A stretch of 64,000 bases of DNA, taken from positions 1 to 64,000 of the forward strand of contig CANRFJ010000014.1 in the NCBI GenBank assembly GCA_947629865.1, written 5' to 3'. Source of the DNA: an uncultured Lachnospiraceae bacterium (GTDB lineage Bacteria > Bacillota > Clostridia > Lachnospirales > Lachnospiraceae). The first letter of the stretch is position 1. Each line of letters begins with the position of its first letter. Positions 9,717 through 21,180 of the stretch are shown here, piece after piece. A program made the position numbers and the translations under genes. The notes under the pieces are model-generated. The model did not search any database. It worked only from the letters and a program-made list of their open reading frames with translations, and had not been told where the DNA came from.

Positions 9717-11231
9717 ATGAACTTAAGACCTGAGGAGATCAGTTCAGTTATTAAAGAAGAAATAAAAAAATACAGTACGGAGTTCGAGGTTGCGAACGTG
9801 GGAACCGTCATTCAGGTTGCCGACGGAATCGCCCGAATCCACGGTCTTGAGAAGGCCATGCAGGGAGAACTGCTGGAATTCCCCGGCGAAGTGTACGGCA
9901 TGGTGCTGAACTTAGAGGAGGACAATGTAGGCGCCGTTCTTCTCGGCGACGCCGCCAACATCAACGAGGGCGATATCGTAAAGACAACCGGACGGGTTGC
10001 TACGGTGCCGGTAGGCGACGCTCTCTCCGGACGCGTGGTAAATGCGCTGGGACAGCCAATCGACGGCAAGGGCCCGATCAACACGGACAAAATCCGTCCG
10101 ATTGAGCGCGTGGCGTCCGGCGTTATTTCGCGTAAATCAGTAGACACTCCGTTACAGACCGGTATCAAGGCGATCGACTCCATGGTACCGATCGGGAGAG
10201 GGCAGCGTGAGTTGATTATCGGCGACCGCCAGACAGGTAAGACGGCCATAGCCATTGATACGATTATTAACCAGAAGGATCAGAACGTACTCTGCATCTA
10301 TGTGGCGATCGGACAGAAGGCGTCCACCGTCGCCAATATCGTTAAGACGCTTGAGGAAAGCGGCGCCATGGACTATACAACCGTTGTGGCGGCTACGGCC
10401 AGCGAGCTTGCGCCGTTGCAGTACATTGCGCCATATGCCGGCTGTGCCATCGGCGAGGAGTGGATGGAGAGCGGAAAGGACGTATTGATCGTGTACGACG
10501 ATCTGAGCAAACACGCGGCCGCTTACCGTACCCTGTCGCTGCTGCTCCGCCGTCCGCCGGGACGCGAGGCATATCCGGGAGACGTGTTCTACCTGCACTC
10601 CCGTCTGCTGGAGCGCGCGGCGAGACTCTCGGACAAACTGGGAGGCGGCTCCCTGACGGCCCTGCCGATTATCGAGACGCAGGCCGGTGACGTGTCCGCC
10701 TATATCCCGACCAACGTAATTTCCATCACAGACGGTCAGATCTATCTGGAGACGGAGATGTTCAATTCCGGTTTCCGTCCGGCGGTCAATCCCGGTCTGA
10801 GCGTATCCCGTGTAGGCGGTTCCGCCCAGATTAAGGCCATGAAGAAAATCGCCGGCCCGATTCGTATCGAATTGGCGCAGTACCGCGAGCTGGCGGCATT
10901 TTCGCAGTTTGGCTCGGATCTGGACGCCGACACCAAGCGCCAGCTGGATCAGGGCGAGCGGATCCGCGAGATTCTGAAGCAGGGGCAGTATGCGCCGCTG
11001 CCGGTATGGTATCAGGTCGTGATTATTTACGCGGCCACCAAGCAGTATCTGCTGGATATACCGGTGGAGGATGTGCTGAACTTTGAGAAGGGCCTGTTTG
11101 ACTTTATGGACACGAAATATTCCGATGTGCTGGCGGCAATCCGCGACGAGAAGGAAATCAGCGACGCCACGGAGCCGAAGCTGATAAAGGCGATTGAGGA
11201 ATATAAGACAACATTTTTGCATGAAAATTAG
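9717..11231 (+). CDS. atpA: F0F1 ATP synthase subunit alpha
   Basis: [18 protein letters not shown] Walker A; full-length alpha. Confidence 0.97.
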   Translation: MNLRPEEISSVIKEEIKKYSTEFEVANVGTVIQVADGIARIHGLEKAMQGELLEFPGEVYGMVLNLEEDNVGAVLLGDAANINEGDIVKTTGRVATVPVGDALSGRVVNALGQPIDGKGPINTDKIRPIERVASGVISRKSVDTPLQTGIKAIDSMVPIGRGQRELIIGDRQTGKTAIAIDTIINQKDQNVLCIYVAIGQKASTVANIVKTLEESGAMDYTTVVAATASELAPLQYIAPYAGCAIGEEWMESGKDVLIVYDDLSKHAAAYRTLSLLLRRPPGREAYPGDVFYLHSRLLERAARLSDKLGGGSLTALPIIETQAGDVSAYIPTNVISITDGQIYLETEMFNSGFRPAVNPGLSVSRVGGSAQIKAMKKIAGPIRIELAQYRELAAFSQFGSDLDADTKRQLDQGERIREILKQGQYAPLPVWYQVVIIYAATKQYLLDIPVEDVLNFEKGLFDFMDTKYSDVLAAIRDEKEISDATEPKLIKAIEEYKTTFLHEN

Positions 11232-11245
11232 AGAGGTGTGATGAT

Positions 11246-12136
11246 ATGGCCTCAATGAGAGACATTAAAAGGCGTAAGGCGAGTATTCAGAGCACTTCCC
11301 AGATAACCAAGGCAATGAAACTGGTCTCCACTGTAAAATTACAGAAGGCCAAGGGCCGTGCCGAGGAGACAAAGCCGTATTTCAATAAAATGTATCAGAC
11401 CGTATCCGGTATGCTTGCGCGCACGGGCGGAGGCGACAGCCCCTACCGCGCGGCGGACAGCGACGGGCCGAAGAAAAAGGGCGTGATTTTGATTACGTCA
11501 AACCGCGGCCTGGCCGGAGGCTATAACTCCAATGTGGTAAAACTGATTACCCAGGGAGATTTTGATACGGAGAATACCGTGATTTTTCCGGTAGGGCGCA
11601 AGGGCCTGGAGGCAGTGCAGCGCATGGGCTATACCTGTACGGGGGATTTCTCCGAGGTGATGAACAAACCACTTTTCGGAGACGCCGTCACGATAGGGAA
11701 GACCGTGTCGGGCGCATTGGAAAGCGGCGAGATTGACGAAGTGTATCTGGCATATACCGTGTTTAAGAATACAGTGACACAGATCCCCACACTCATAAAA
11801 ATGCTCCCCTTCAGCGAGGAGGACATTGAGGAGATGAAGACGGAGGAGACGGCTCCGGAGGAGAAAAAGGGAGCGGTGGCGCTGATGAATTATGAGCCGG
11901 AGGAGGAAGAAACCCTCGGTTACATTATTCCGTTGTATCTGAACAGCCTGATATTCGGGGCCCTGGTGGAAGCAGCCGCCAGTGAGAACGGCGCCAGAAT
12001 GCAGGCGATGGACTCTGCCACGAGCAACGCAGAGGAAATGATTGACACCCTGGGCTTGCAGTACAATCGCGCCCGTCAGGCGGCGATTACCCAGGAACTG
12101 ACAGAAATTGTCGCAGGGGCCTCAGCCATCAGCTGA
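11246..12136 (+). CDS. atpG: F0F1 ATP synthase subunit gamma
   Basis: MASMRDIKRRKASIQSTSQITKAMKLVSTVKLQKAK. Confidence 0.96.
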   Translation: MASMRDIKRRKASIQSTSQITKAMKLVSTVKLQKAKGRAEETKPYFNKMYQTVSGMLARTGGGDSPYRAADSDGPKKKGVILITSNRGLAGGYNSNVVKLITQGDFDTENTVIFPVGRKGLEAVQRMGYTCTGDFSEVMNKPLFGDAVTIGKTVSGALESGEIDEVYLAYTVFKNTVTQIPTLIKMLPFSEEDIEEMKTEETAPEEKKGAVALMNYEPEEEETLGYIIPLYLNSLIFGALVEAAASENGARMQAMDSATSNAEEMIDTLGLQYNRARQAAITQELTEIVAGASAIS

Positions 12137-12146
12137 CGCTCACTGA

Positions 12147-13580
<1,434 letters not shown>

Positions 13581-13586
13581 TGCGGC

Positions 13587-14000
13587 ATGGCTGAGTTGAA
13601 AAAATTCCAGTTAGAAGTCATTTCTCCGGAACGTGTATTTTACGCGGGCGATGTGGAAATGGTGGAATTGACAACGACGGAGGGAGATATCGGTATCTAT
13701 GCCGAACACATTCCGCTGACAACCATTGTGGCGCCGGGGGTGCTGACGATTACCGAGAGCGGCAGCCAGAAAAAAGAGGCTGCGGTCTTAGAGGGTTTTA
13801 TGGAAATAACCCAGGACAAGGTGACGATTTTGGCCCAGTCCTGCGAGTGGCCGGAGGAGATCGACGTAAATCGGGCGATCGAGGCCAGGGAGCGGGCAGA
13901 GCGGCGGCTCAAGAGTTCAGACGCCACCATAAACATAAGCCGTGCAGAGCTGGCGCTGCGAAAATCCCTGATTCGCATTGAGCTGGCAGGAAGAAAGTAA
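13587..14000 (+). CDS. atpC: F0F1 ATP synthase subunit epsilon
   Basis: LEVISPERVFYAGDVEMVELTTTEGDIGIYAEH. Confidence 0.95.
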   Translation: MAELKKFQLEVISPERVFYAGDVEMVELTTTEGDIGIYAEHIPLTTIVAPGVLTITESGSQKKEAAVLEGFMEITQDKVTILAQSCEWPEEIDVNRAIEARERAERRLKSSDATINISRAELALRKSLIRIELAGRK

Positions 14001-14030
14001 CGGCCGATTTTTCATAAGACAGGCAGAAGG

Positions 14031-14058
14031 CCCTCTGGCGCAACCGCCAGGGGGTTTT
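14031..14058 (+). terminator. Intrinsic terminator after atpC
   Basis: CCCTCTGGCG-CAAC-CGCCAGGGGG followed by TTTT. Confidence 0.75.
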
Positions 14059-14077
14059 GCCGCGGGAGGAGAAGACG

Positions 14078-14560
14078 ATGAGGAGCAACATGACGACGCT
14101 GTGCTACATAGAGGATAAATCGAGGTATCTGATGTTACACAGAGTCAAAAAAGAAAACGACATCAATCGGGATAAATGGATTGGCGTGGGCGGAAAATTT
14201 GAGCCGTGGGAGAGTCCGGAGGACTGCCTGCTGCGCGAGGTCAGGGAGGAGACCGGACTGACGCTGACCAACTATAGCTTTCGGGGAATCGTGACGTTTC
14301 TCTGTGACGGGGACGAGGCGCTGTATATGTGTTTGTATACCGCAGACGGATTTGAGGGCGATATGCTTCCGGACTGCGCGGAGGGCAATCTGGAATGGGT
14401 GGAAAAAGACCGCGTGCCCACACTGGAGCTCTGGGAGGGAGATCGGATTTTCTTCCGTCTGCTGGAGGAAAACCACAAATTTTTTTCACTCAAGCTGAGA
14501 TACGAGGGCGACGTGCTCACAGAGGCGGTACTGGACGGAGAGAAGATTCAGGGCGCATGA
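14078..14560 (+). CDS. NUDIX hydrolase (8-oxo-dGTP diphosphatase-like)
   Basis: GVGGKFEPWESPEDCLLREVREETGL Nudix box; ATG behind GGGAGGAG. Confidence 0.88.
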   Translation: MRSNMTTLCYIEDKSRYLMLHRVKKENDINRDKWIGVGGKFEPWESPEDCLLREVREETGLTLTNYSFRGIVTFLCDGDEALYMCLYTADGFEGDMLPDCAEGNLEWVEKDRVPTLELWEGDRIFFRLLEENHKFFSLKLRYEGDVLTEAVLDGEKIQGA

Positions 14561-14596
14561 TGTGAAATCCCTTTTGCTGAAAAGGAATAAAACGAG

Positions 14597-14638
14597 GCTT
14601 TCTGTTTTATACTAACAAAAAAACAGGAGGCTTTTTTT
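14597..14638 (+). terminator. Terminator-like hairpin overlapping the eno RBS
   Basis: GCTTTCTGTTTT / AAAACAGGAGGC (12 bp, two G-U) followed by TTTTTTT; the 3' arm contains AGGAGG of eno. Confidence 0.65.
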
Positions 14639-14639
14639 C

Positions 14640-15944
14640 ATGGAACAGAAATACCGAATCAATACTATCCGAGGAAGGGAGATTTTGGATTCCAGGGGAA
14701 ATCCCACGATTGAAGTGGAGGCGGTGCTGTGCGGCGGAGCGAGAGGCCGCGCGTCCGTGCCCTCCGGGGCCTCGACGGGCGCTTTTGAGGCCGCAGAGCT
14801 GCGGGACACGGAATTGCAGCGCTATAACGGCAGGGGAGTCAAGCGGGCGGTGGAGCATGTCAACGAGATTCTGGGATTTATTCTGGAGGGACAGAATTCA
14901 CTCAATCAGGTGGAGATAGATACGCTGATGATACGGGAAGACGGGACGAAGAATAAATCCCGCCTGGGCGCCAATGCCATTCTGGGGGCTTCCATGGCGG
15001 TGGCGAAAGCGGCGGCAGCGGCCACGGGACTCCCACTCTACCAGTATCTCGGCGGCGCGGGCGGGCGCATCCTGCCGGTGCCGATGATGAATATTATGAA
15101 CGGTGGGAAACATGCGGACAGCAGCCTGACGATACAGGAATTCATGATTATGCCGGTGGGGGCAAAATCCTTCCACAACGCCATGGAGTGGAGTGCGGGT
15201 GTGTTCCACACACTGGGGCGGCTGCTGAAGGAGGACGGCCATGCCACGGCGGTGGGAGACGAGGGGGGCTTCGCGCCGAAGCTGACGGGGGACGAGGAGG
15301 CCCTCCGCTATATCGTAAAGGCCATTGAGGAGGCGGGATACCGTCCGGGTGAGGATTTTGTCATAGCCATGGACGGAGCCGCGACGGAGATGTATGAGGA
15401 AGCCATTAAGGCGGGGCGTACAGGCGAGTATCTTTTCTGGAAGTCCGGAGAATACAGGACGACGGAGCAGATGATTGATTTCTGGGAAAAGCTGTGCGAC
15501 AAATATCCCATATATTCCATCGAGGACGGTCTGGCAGAGGAGGACTGGGAAGGGTGGAAAAAACTCACAGAGCGGCTGGGCGGGCGTATCCAGCTGGTGG
15601 GAGACGATCTGTTTGTCACCAATACAAAGAGGATCCAGAAGGGGATCGAGATGCACGTCTCAAATGCTGTTTTGATTAAACCGAATCAGATTGGGACGGT
15701 TACGGAGACGCTGGAGGCTATCCGCATGACAAAAAACAACCGCTGGCACTCCATTATCAGCCACCGCTCCGGCGAGACGGAGGACACCACGATCGCCGAT
15801 ATAGCCGTGGGACTGAATACGGGGCAGATTAAGACGGGTGCTCCGTCCCGAACAGACCGGGTGGCAAAGTACAATCAGCTCCTGCGGATCGAGGAGCAAT
15901 TGGGAACCAGTGCGCTGTACGGACGTAATCATTCGTTGTATTAA
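14640..15944 (+). CDS. eno: Enolase
   Basis: [55 protein letters not shown]. Confidence 0.97.
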   Translation: MEQKYRINTIRGREILDSRGNPTIEVEAVLCGGARGRASVPSGASTGAFEAAELRDTELQRYNGRGVKRAVEHVNEILGFILEGQNSLNQVEIDTLMIREDGTKNKSRLGANAILGASMAVAKAAAAATGLPLYQYLGGAGGRILPVPMMNIMNGGKHADSSLTIQEFMIMPVGAKSFHNAMEWSAGVFHTLGRLLKEDGHATAVGDEGGFAPKLTGDEEALRYIVKAIEEAGYRPGEDFVIAMDGAATEMYEEAIKAGRTGEYLFWKSGEYRTTEQMIDFWEKLCDKYPIYSIEDGLAEEDWEGWKKLTERLGGRIQLVGDDLFVTNTKRIQKGIEMHVSNAVLIKPNQIGTVTETLEAIRMTKNNRWHSIISHRSGETEDTTIADIAVGLNTGQIKTGAPSRTDRVAKYNQLLRIEEQLGTSALYGRNHSLY

Positions 15945-16038
15945 CACGATATTGACATTGCCCAAACAGATAAAATGTGATAAAATAATACAAAATTTAT
16001 TATAATTTATCAATTTTATCATATTTTGAGGAAAAGCG

Positions 16039-16614
16039 ATGTTAATTTTTCTGGCAATGTTAGAAGACGAGGGAGACTCCGGAAAATTCACGGAGCTCTA
16101 TCAACGGTACAAAGGTTTAGCCTTCTGGGTGGCAAAGCAGATTATAGGCGACGATTATCTGGCGGAAGATGTAGTTCAGGAGGCTTTTACCCGGATTGCG
16201 AAAAATTTTTCTAAAATTTCTATAAAAAATGACATTTCCTGCAACAAAACCAAAAGTTTCATCGTTATAGTGGTTGAAAGAACAGCCATTGACTTTTACC
16301 GAAAGAGAAAACGGATTCAGCAGTGGGAGGTCTATCCCGAAAAATGGGAGAGCAGCCTCTTTGCTGTGGAGAACCCTCCGTTGAAGGAGGAGAGCGCTGT
16401 CTACTGCGCGATGAAGGAGCTGCCGAAAAAGTACAGCGAGATTTTGTTTCTCCATTATGTCAATGGGCTCAGCAGTTACGAGATCAGCAGTGTGTTGAAG
16501 ATGAAGGACAGCACGGTGCGGACTCGCATTGCAAGGGGAAAGAGAGAACTGGAGAAACTGTTAGCGGACTGGCTGGTAAGACAGCGGGAGGAAAAGGAGG
16601 CGAGCGGCGAATGA
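16039..16614 (+). CDS. ECF-type RNA polymerase sigma-70 family factor
   Basis: sigma2-like FTELYQRYKGLAFWVAKQIIGDDYLAEDVVQEAFTRIAK and sigma4 LPKKYSEILFLHYVNGLSSYEISSVLKMKDSTVRTRIARGKREL. Confidence 0.9.
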   Translation: MLIFLAMLEDEGDSGKFTELYQRYKGLAFWVAKQIIGDDYLAEDVVQEAFTRIAKNFSKISIKNDISCNKTKSFIVIVVERTAIDFYRKRKRIQQWEVYPEKWESSLFAVENPPLKEESAVYCAMKELPKKYSEILFLHYVNGLSSYEISSVLKMKDSTVRTRIARGKRELEKLLADWLVRQREEKEASGE

Positions 16615-17306
16615 GTGATGAGTACATTCGGGATATATTAGCCGAGTATTCGGATTTCTGTATGGATACATTCTATTCACCGAATCGGGAAGAACTGGAG
16701 AAGCATGTGTTCTCCAGACGCCATGAAAAGAAAATGAAGAAACTTGTCTGGAGCGAAAAATATTTTGGAATCCACATTCGGGCAGGATATGTGGTGAGGC
16801 GCGTAGCGATTCTGGCGGCGGTGATCCTGTCCCTGGCGGCAGCCAATACCGTCAGCGCCAAGGTGTTCGGCTTCAATCCCTGGCGGATCGTTGCCACTGC
16901 CGCGGACGATTTTTGTATGAAAACCGTGTATTATATGACGGGCGAGGACAGACAGGCGAAGCCGAGAAAGGCGAGAAACAACGTCCCTGCCTATATACCG
17001 GAGGGCTACCGGCTGACATATTCGGATATAGAGGAAGGCGTGGGCGCGGTAACGTGGAAGCAGGGAGAGAGGGAGATCGGATATACATATATGGATATGG
17101 CAGACGGAACGACTGTTTACAGAAACAGTGAATTTGAGAAACAGGACGAGTTCACCATAGAGGGCTATCAGGCGGTTCTGTATACCAGAGGGGACGAGTG
17201 GCTCCTGGAATGGATGGATGCGGAACGATGGAATGAATTGTCGGGAACGGTCATATCCAGGGAGGAAATGGTGAAGATAGCCGAAAGTATTTATGAGGAA
17301 AAGTAA
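16611..17306 (+). CDS. DUF4367-type single-pass membrane protein, candidate anti-sigma factor
   Basis: Start overlaps the sigma stop (translational coupling); cytosolic N-term, TM VAILAAVILSLAAANTVSAKVFGF, extracytoplasmic YIPEGYRLTYSDIE...YQAVLYTRGDEWLLEWMD. Confidence 0.75.
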   Translation: MSDEYIRDILAEYSDFCMDTFYSPNREELEKHVFSRRHEKKMKKLVWSEKYFGIHIRAGYVVRRVAILAAVILSLAAANTVSAKVFGFNPWRIVATAADDFCMKTVYYMTGEDRQAKPRKARNNVPAYIPEGYRLTYSDIEEGVGAVTWKQGEREIGYTYMDMADGTTVYRNSEFEKQDEFTIEGYQAVLYTRGDEWLLEWMDAERWNELSGTVISREEMVKIAESIYEEK

Positions 17307-17323
17307 AAAAGGATAGTTTTTCT

Positions 17324-17353
17324 GCAACAGTCACCTCCTGTCCCACGTTTGTG
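17324..17353 (+). promoter_or_regulatory. Candidate ECF promoter (GCAACA-N16-CGTTT)
   Basis: TTTTTCTGCAACA gtcacctcctgtccca CGTTTGTG; same 16-nt spacing as the four stronger sites. Confidence 0.5.
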
Positions 17354-17375
17354 GGAATGAAAGGAGGTGAGGCAG

Positions 17376-17759
17376 GTGAAGAAAATCCTTACATACGCCA
17401 TGGTTCTGACGCTACTTTTGATAGGGCCCGGAGCCAGAACAGCCGAGGCTAAGATGGTTGTAACCCATACGGTAAAATTTACCATCAGTAGCAAAAAGGA
17501 AGCCTCAATCAGTGTATATGCCACAGCGACATCTTCGGTGAAGAATATCCAGACTATCTCTTATCTGCAGCAGTACAAGGATAAGAAGTGGAGCACCATT
17601 ACCTCGTGGAGCAAGGTAGTATATTCTAACAAGACAACCTTTTCCAAAACCCATTCCCTCTCTAAATCAGGGAGGTACAGGGTGAAAGTCACACTGCGAT
17701 ATACTGGCAGCTCGGGCATTGAGGAATACACCATATACTCTGCGGAAAGAACCTGCTGA
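17376..17759 (+). CDS. Small exported protein
   Basis: Signal peptide KKILTYAMVLTLLLIGPGARTAEA; GTG start behind AGGAGGTGAGGCAG. Confidence 0.65.
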   Translation: MKKILTYAMVLTLLLIGPGARTAEAKMVVTHTVKFTISSKKEASISVYATATSSVKNIQTISYLQQYKDKKWSTITSWSKVVYSNKTTFSKTHSLSKSGRYRVKVTLRYTGSSGIEEYTIYSAERTC

Positions 17760-17905
17760 AAAAGCGGACAAATATACAGTGGATAAAATAAAAAACAACA
17801 GCAAAAAATAATCCCATTTATCCGCACGCGGTGCAGCAGAATGGTCTCTGTGGGCGCTCCGGATAGATGGGATTTTTTAATTAAAAAAATTTTTTTTGAA
17901 TTTTT

Positions 17906-17935
17906 GCAACATTTTTCCGCGCTGAATCGTTTTAT
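17906..17935 (+). promoter_or_regulatory. Candidate ECF promoter
   Basis: AATTTTTGCAACA-N16-CGTTTTATAC. Confidence 0.65.
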
Positions 17936-17987
17936 ACATGAAAGGGCCCAAAACGAAAAAAAGTGGACAAAGAATGGGGGTTATCCT

Positions 17988-19541
17988 ATGAGAAAACAAT
18001 GTTTCATTACAGCGGCGGCGATTATGATGGCTGTGGGAGCCATATGCGGCGCGGGGGAGAAGGAGTCGCAGGCAGCGACGGTTGCTATAAGCAAAAAGAA
18101 CTTTCCGGACAAGGTGTTCCGGGAACTGGTAAAGGTAAACTACGATAAGAACAAGGACGGGAAGCTATCGGCCAAAGAAATTAAAAAGGCGAAAAAATTT
18201 GGCTCCAGCTCGTGCAAGAACAAGGTAAAGATCAAGCCGTCCAAGTATGCAAAGTATCAGAAAAAGTATGTGAAGGATATCAAGTCCTTCAAGGGGGTGG
18301 GCAAACTTACCGCCCTGCGTAAATTTGTAGCCAATGGAACGTCTGTAAAGACCGTCAATTTCAAGAAGAATAAAAATCTGATTTATCTGGAAATGACGGA
18401 CGGCAAGCTGCAGAAACTGGATCTGAACAAAAATAAGAAGCTGAAATATTTGTATCTGGAATACAACCAGCTCACCAGCCTGAAGATTAATAAGTGCAAG
18501 AAACTGGTGGACGTGGATCTGACGGGACATATGGTGAAGAAACTGAAGATATTCCACAACAAAAAGACGAAGGTGCAGGGAGAGGAGTATTACAAGCCAT
18601 ATAATGCGACCAAGATCAACGCATCCATCCTATCTCCCAGCGGCGGCGCGCTGGACGTCAACGGAAATTACTGTATCTACGAGTGGAACGAGGACTATTC
18701 CGCCTGCGTGAAAAAGACGCTGAATGGAACCTCTCTGGACAGCGTGGCAATCAACCTGAATGCCGATACGCTGAAAAAGACGAAGGAGATGCAGAACATC
18801 ACGGCGCAGTGGCAGGACGCAAAGGGGAACTTCTACTTCGTTGCGGACAAGGACGGCGACATGCTGGCAAAGACGGTGAATTATCTCTACAAGGTAAATG
18901 CCGGAGGAGCCATTGAAAAGGAGATTGTGCTGAACGACCAGATAGACTTTTCCGAGAATTATAACAACCGCTATAACCTGTATTTTATGAATCAGTCGGG
19001 CGATGTGGCGGCGCTGAAAATGACGACCGGCAACAGCGATATTTTTGGCATACTGTATTTTGACATGAATCTGATGAAGGTGACAAAGCAGGTGGAGTGC
19101 AGCTTTGAGCCGTATGCGACGGAGGGAACCACGGTAGTGGGAAGCACGGCGCAGTACGAGGCCGTTGTCAGCAAGATTCCGGAGGGAGAAGTGACAGAGC
19201 TGGAGAACGGCGGAATGGTAGAGGTGTGCACGCTTGCCGCAAGCCATCGGATTTCCATTCTGGATGCAATGCGTCCGGGGGATATAGATGAGAGTATCAA
19301 ACCATATTCTTTACAGATAAAGAATAACTATGTATATCTCATTACCAACAAGGGATTTTTCAAGGCAAAACTAACAGCGAAATCCTTTACGCAGCTCTAT
19401 GGCATCGGGAAGATTCCGGGCATACAGAGTCTGGAATCCAGCTATTGCATGACAATCAAGAGTGAAAAGGAAATCGTCCTGTTGTTTGCAGATAAAGGAG
19501 AGGAAAAAGTTTCATATCGTCTGCTTCAGTGTAGCGTCTGA
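17988..19541 (+). CDS. Exported Lys-rich protein with EF-hand-like motif and leucine-rich segment
   Basis: Signal peptide from M17988; DKNKDGKLSAKEI; LRR-like NKNLIYLEMTDGKLQKLDLNKNKKLKYLYLEYNQLTSLKI. Confidence 0.75.
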   Translation: MRKQCFITAAAIMMAVGAICGAGEKESQAATVAISKKNFPDKVFRELVKVNYDKNKDGKLSAKEIKKAKKFGSSSCKNKVKIKPSKYAKYQKKYVKDIKSFKGVGKLTALRKFVANGTSVKTVNFKKNKNLIYLEMTDGKLQKLDLNKNKKLKYLYLEYNQLTSLKINKCKKLVDVDLTGHMVKKLKIFHNKKTKVQGEEYYKPYNATKINASILSPSGGALDVNGNYCIYEWNEDYSACVKKTLNGTSLDSVAINLNADTLKKTKEMQNITAQWQDAKGNFYFVADKDGDMLAKTVNYLYKVNAGGAIEKEIVLNDQIDFSENYNNRYNLYFMNQSGDVAALKMTTGNSDIFGILYFDMNLMKVTKQVECSFEPYATEGTTVVGSTAQYEAVVSKIPEGEVTELENGGMVEVCTLAASHRISILDAMRPGDIDESIKPYSLQIKNNYVYLITNKGFFKAKLTAKSFTQLYGIGKIPGIQSLESSYCMTIKSEKEIVLLFADKGEEKVSYRLLQCSV

Positions 19542-19574
19542 CAGGCGGAAATGGGAGAGGAAAGTTTTTAAGGA

Positions 19575-19601
19575 GAAGCGGCTCACGGGGAGAGCCGCTT
19601 C
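19575..19601. terminator. Hairpin between convergent genes (possible bidirectional terminator)
   Basis: GAAGCGGCTC-ACGGGGA-GAGCCGCTTC; weak T tracts. Confidence 0.5.
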
Positions 19602-20251
19602 CCGTGCTTTAAATCCGCGAGTATGAGGACGGCACAGCTGAGAATGAGTACGGAGAGAATACAGATCCCGCAGTTGCGGAAAAACACTTCCGGCAGAATC
19701 CGGATAATCGCGTCTGTCTCCGAGTCAAAAATCCAGTTGGTCTTTCCGGGGAAAAAGACGGCGTGAAAGAGCGTGAAGGCTCTTTGGAAGTCGATGGCGC
19801 AAAGCGCACCCAGCAGCGCAAAGACGGCGATGAGACCGCACCCCGTCCAGAAGGTGAATCCCCGCCCGCATATCCGGTGCGGGCGCAGCGGAATCCTGCC
19901 GCGCAGAAAGATCCAGACGAGCAGCAGAAGCCCGCTGACTCCCATAATCCGGAAGTCGAGGAGAAAGAGTCTGCGCACGTCTGCAAAATGTGAGCGCCCC
20001 GATTCAGACCAGGGAAGGACGCCGGTGGAGAAGACGTCGCTCACCCCTGTACAGTAGTCAAGCATCTCATCATAGGCCTGTGTGATCTCCTCGTGTGAAA
20101 GTCCCGTCTGCGCTTCGAGCTCCAGAGAGTCGACCTGCCAATAGTAAAAGGGGCGAAACAGAATGGGCGCGGCGATGGAGGCGGACAGCACAAACAGGGC
20201 CGTCAGGAGCGCCAGCGCCAACGTCAGCAGTTTTCCGGTTCTTTTCGTCAT
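19583..20251 (-). CDS. TIGR01906-like integral membrane protein
   Basis: FYYWQVDSLELEAQTGLSHEEITQAYDEMLDYC; multiple TM. Confidence 0.7.
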   Translation of the reverse strand: MTKRTGKLLTLALALLTALFVLSASIAAPILFRPFYYWQVDSLELEAQTGLSHEEITQAYDEMLDYCTGVSDVFSTGVLPWSESGRSHFADVRRLFLLDFRIMGVSGLLLLVWIFLRGRIPLRPHRICGRGFTFWTGCGLIAVFALLGALCAIDFQRAFTLFHAVFFPGKTNWIFDSETDAIIRILPEVFFRNCGICILSVLILSCAVLILADLKHGKRLSP

Positions 20252-20301
20252 AATATCCCTCATTTCTGAGCGAAAAATAGCTATCGGCTATTTCTCCGCT
20301 G

Positions 20302-21033
20302 TTATTCGTTGTCCGGCCGGACAGAGAGCACCAGAAGCACCTGCGAGGGCAGGTAAAAAAGCCACATGGCAAATTGTATGGCGTCTGCGAGCGGCGGCCA
20401 TGGAAAATCCGGCGCATAAGACGAGAGATTATGGAGGCCCACGCACAAATCACAGGCCCAGAACAGGCCAAGCCCCCAGGCCGTCGCGACGGCGGAGAGA
20501 GAGGCGCTGCCTGCCTCCGCACGGCTGCGGGCGCGTCGGCGGTGGTTTCGGGCCGAGCGGACAGCCAGCAGCACATTCAGGGTGAGCTGTGTAAAGGAGT
20601 ATGCCGCCGCCAGGCTCAGCGCGTCGGCCGCGCCGGACAGGATAAGCAGGCTCCACACAGCAGCCGGTAACAGAATACGCACAGGCAGCCACACTCCCGC
20701 CCCCGCGCGCCGCAGGCGCATGGCATAGAGCGTCTGTACGGCGCAAAAGAGCAGGACGCCGATGAGAAAAGCTCCGGTCGTGAGGAGCAGAAACACATCG
20801 GCACTTACAGTAAGGCTCATAATGAGGGCCATACAATGGGCGTCCGGCCATCGTCTGCCCGGCCCCAGGCAAATTAGCAGCGAGGCAGTCAGACAGAGAC
20901 AGACCGATGCAAATTTTATCGGGCTGCTGTAGATTCCGGCTGTATCAAGTCCCAGAAAGAGGAGGTACAGTCCCCCCTCCAGAGCGGTAAAAATTATACA
21001 AAAACGATGTGAAAAAGGCATGATATTCTCCAT
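20302..21033 (-). CDS. YhhN-like multi-TM membrane protein
   Basis: About eight predicted hydrophobic helices; YhhN-like pattern. Confidence 0.5.
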   Translation of the reverse strand: MENIMPFSHRFCIIFTALEGGLYLLFLGLDTAGIYSSPIKFASVCLCLTASLLICLGPGRRWPDAHCMALIMSLTVSADVFLLLTTGAFLIGVLLFCAVQTLYAMRLRRAGAGVWLPVRILLPAAVWSLLILSGAADALSLAAAYSFTQLTLNVLLAVRSARNHRRRARSRAEAGSASLSAVATAWGLGLFWACDLCVGLHNLSSYAPDFPWPPLADAIQFAMWLFYLPSQVLLVLSVRPDNE

Positions 21034-21077
21034 TCGGGAGCGTTTATGCGACAGGGCAATGACTAAATAGAATGTAA

Positions 21078-21149
21078 TACTCCCAGCAGGAATCGAACCT
21101 GCAACTAGCCCTTAGGAGGGGCTTGTTATATCCATTTAACTATGGGAGC
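21078..21149 (-). tRNA. tRNA-Arg (anticodon CCT)
   Basis: Cloverleaf on the minus strand: GCTCCCA...AGCCC-CTCCTAA-GGGCT...GGTTCGATTCC...TGGGAGT. Confidence 0.9.
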
Positions 21150-21180
21150 TCAGTGTCCGGTACAGAACCGGACAATAAAA

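Noticed and set aside
16323-16610. ORF extension upstream of the DUF4367-type gene
   Set aside because: Overlaps the sigma gene out of frame; the ATGAGTGATG start at 16611 fits coupling.
17841-17987. N-terminal extension containing FFEFLQHFSALNRFIHE, similar to FSFLQHFRPLIRFIY at 27578 and AFLQHI at 32278
   Set aside because: The apparent peptide similarity is the conserved TTTTTGCAACAT promoter box translated; true starts are at the signal peptides.
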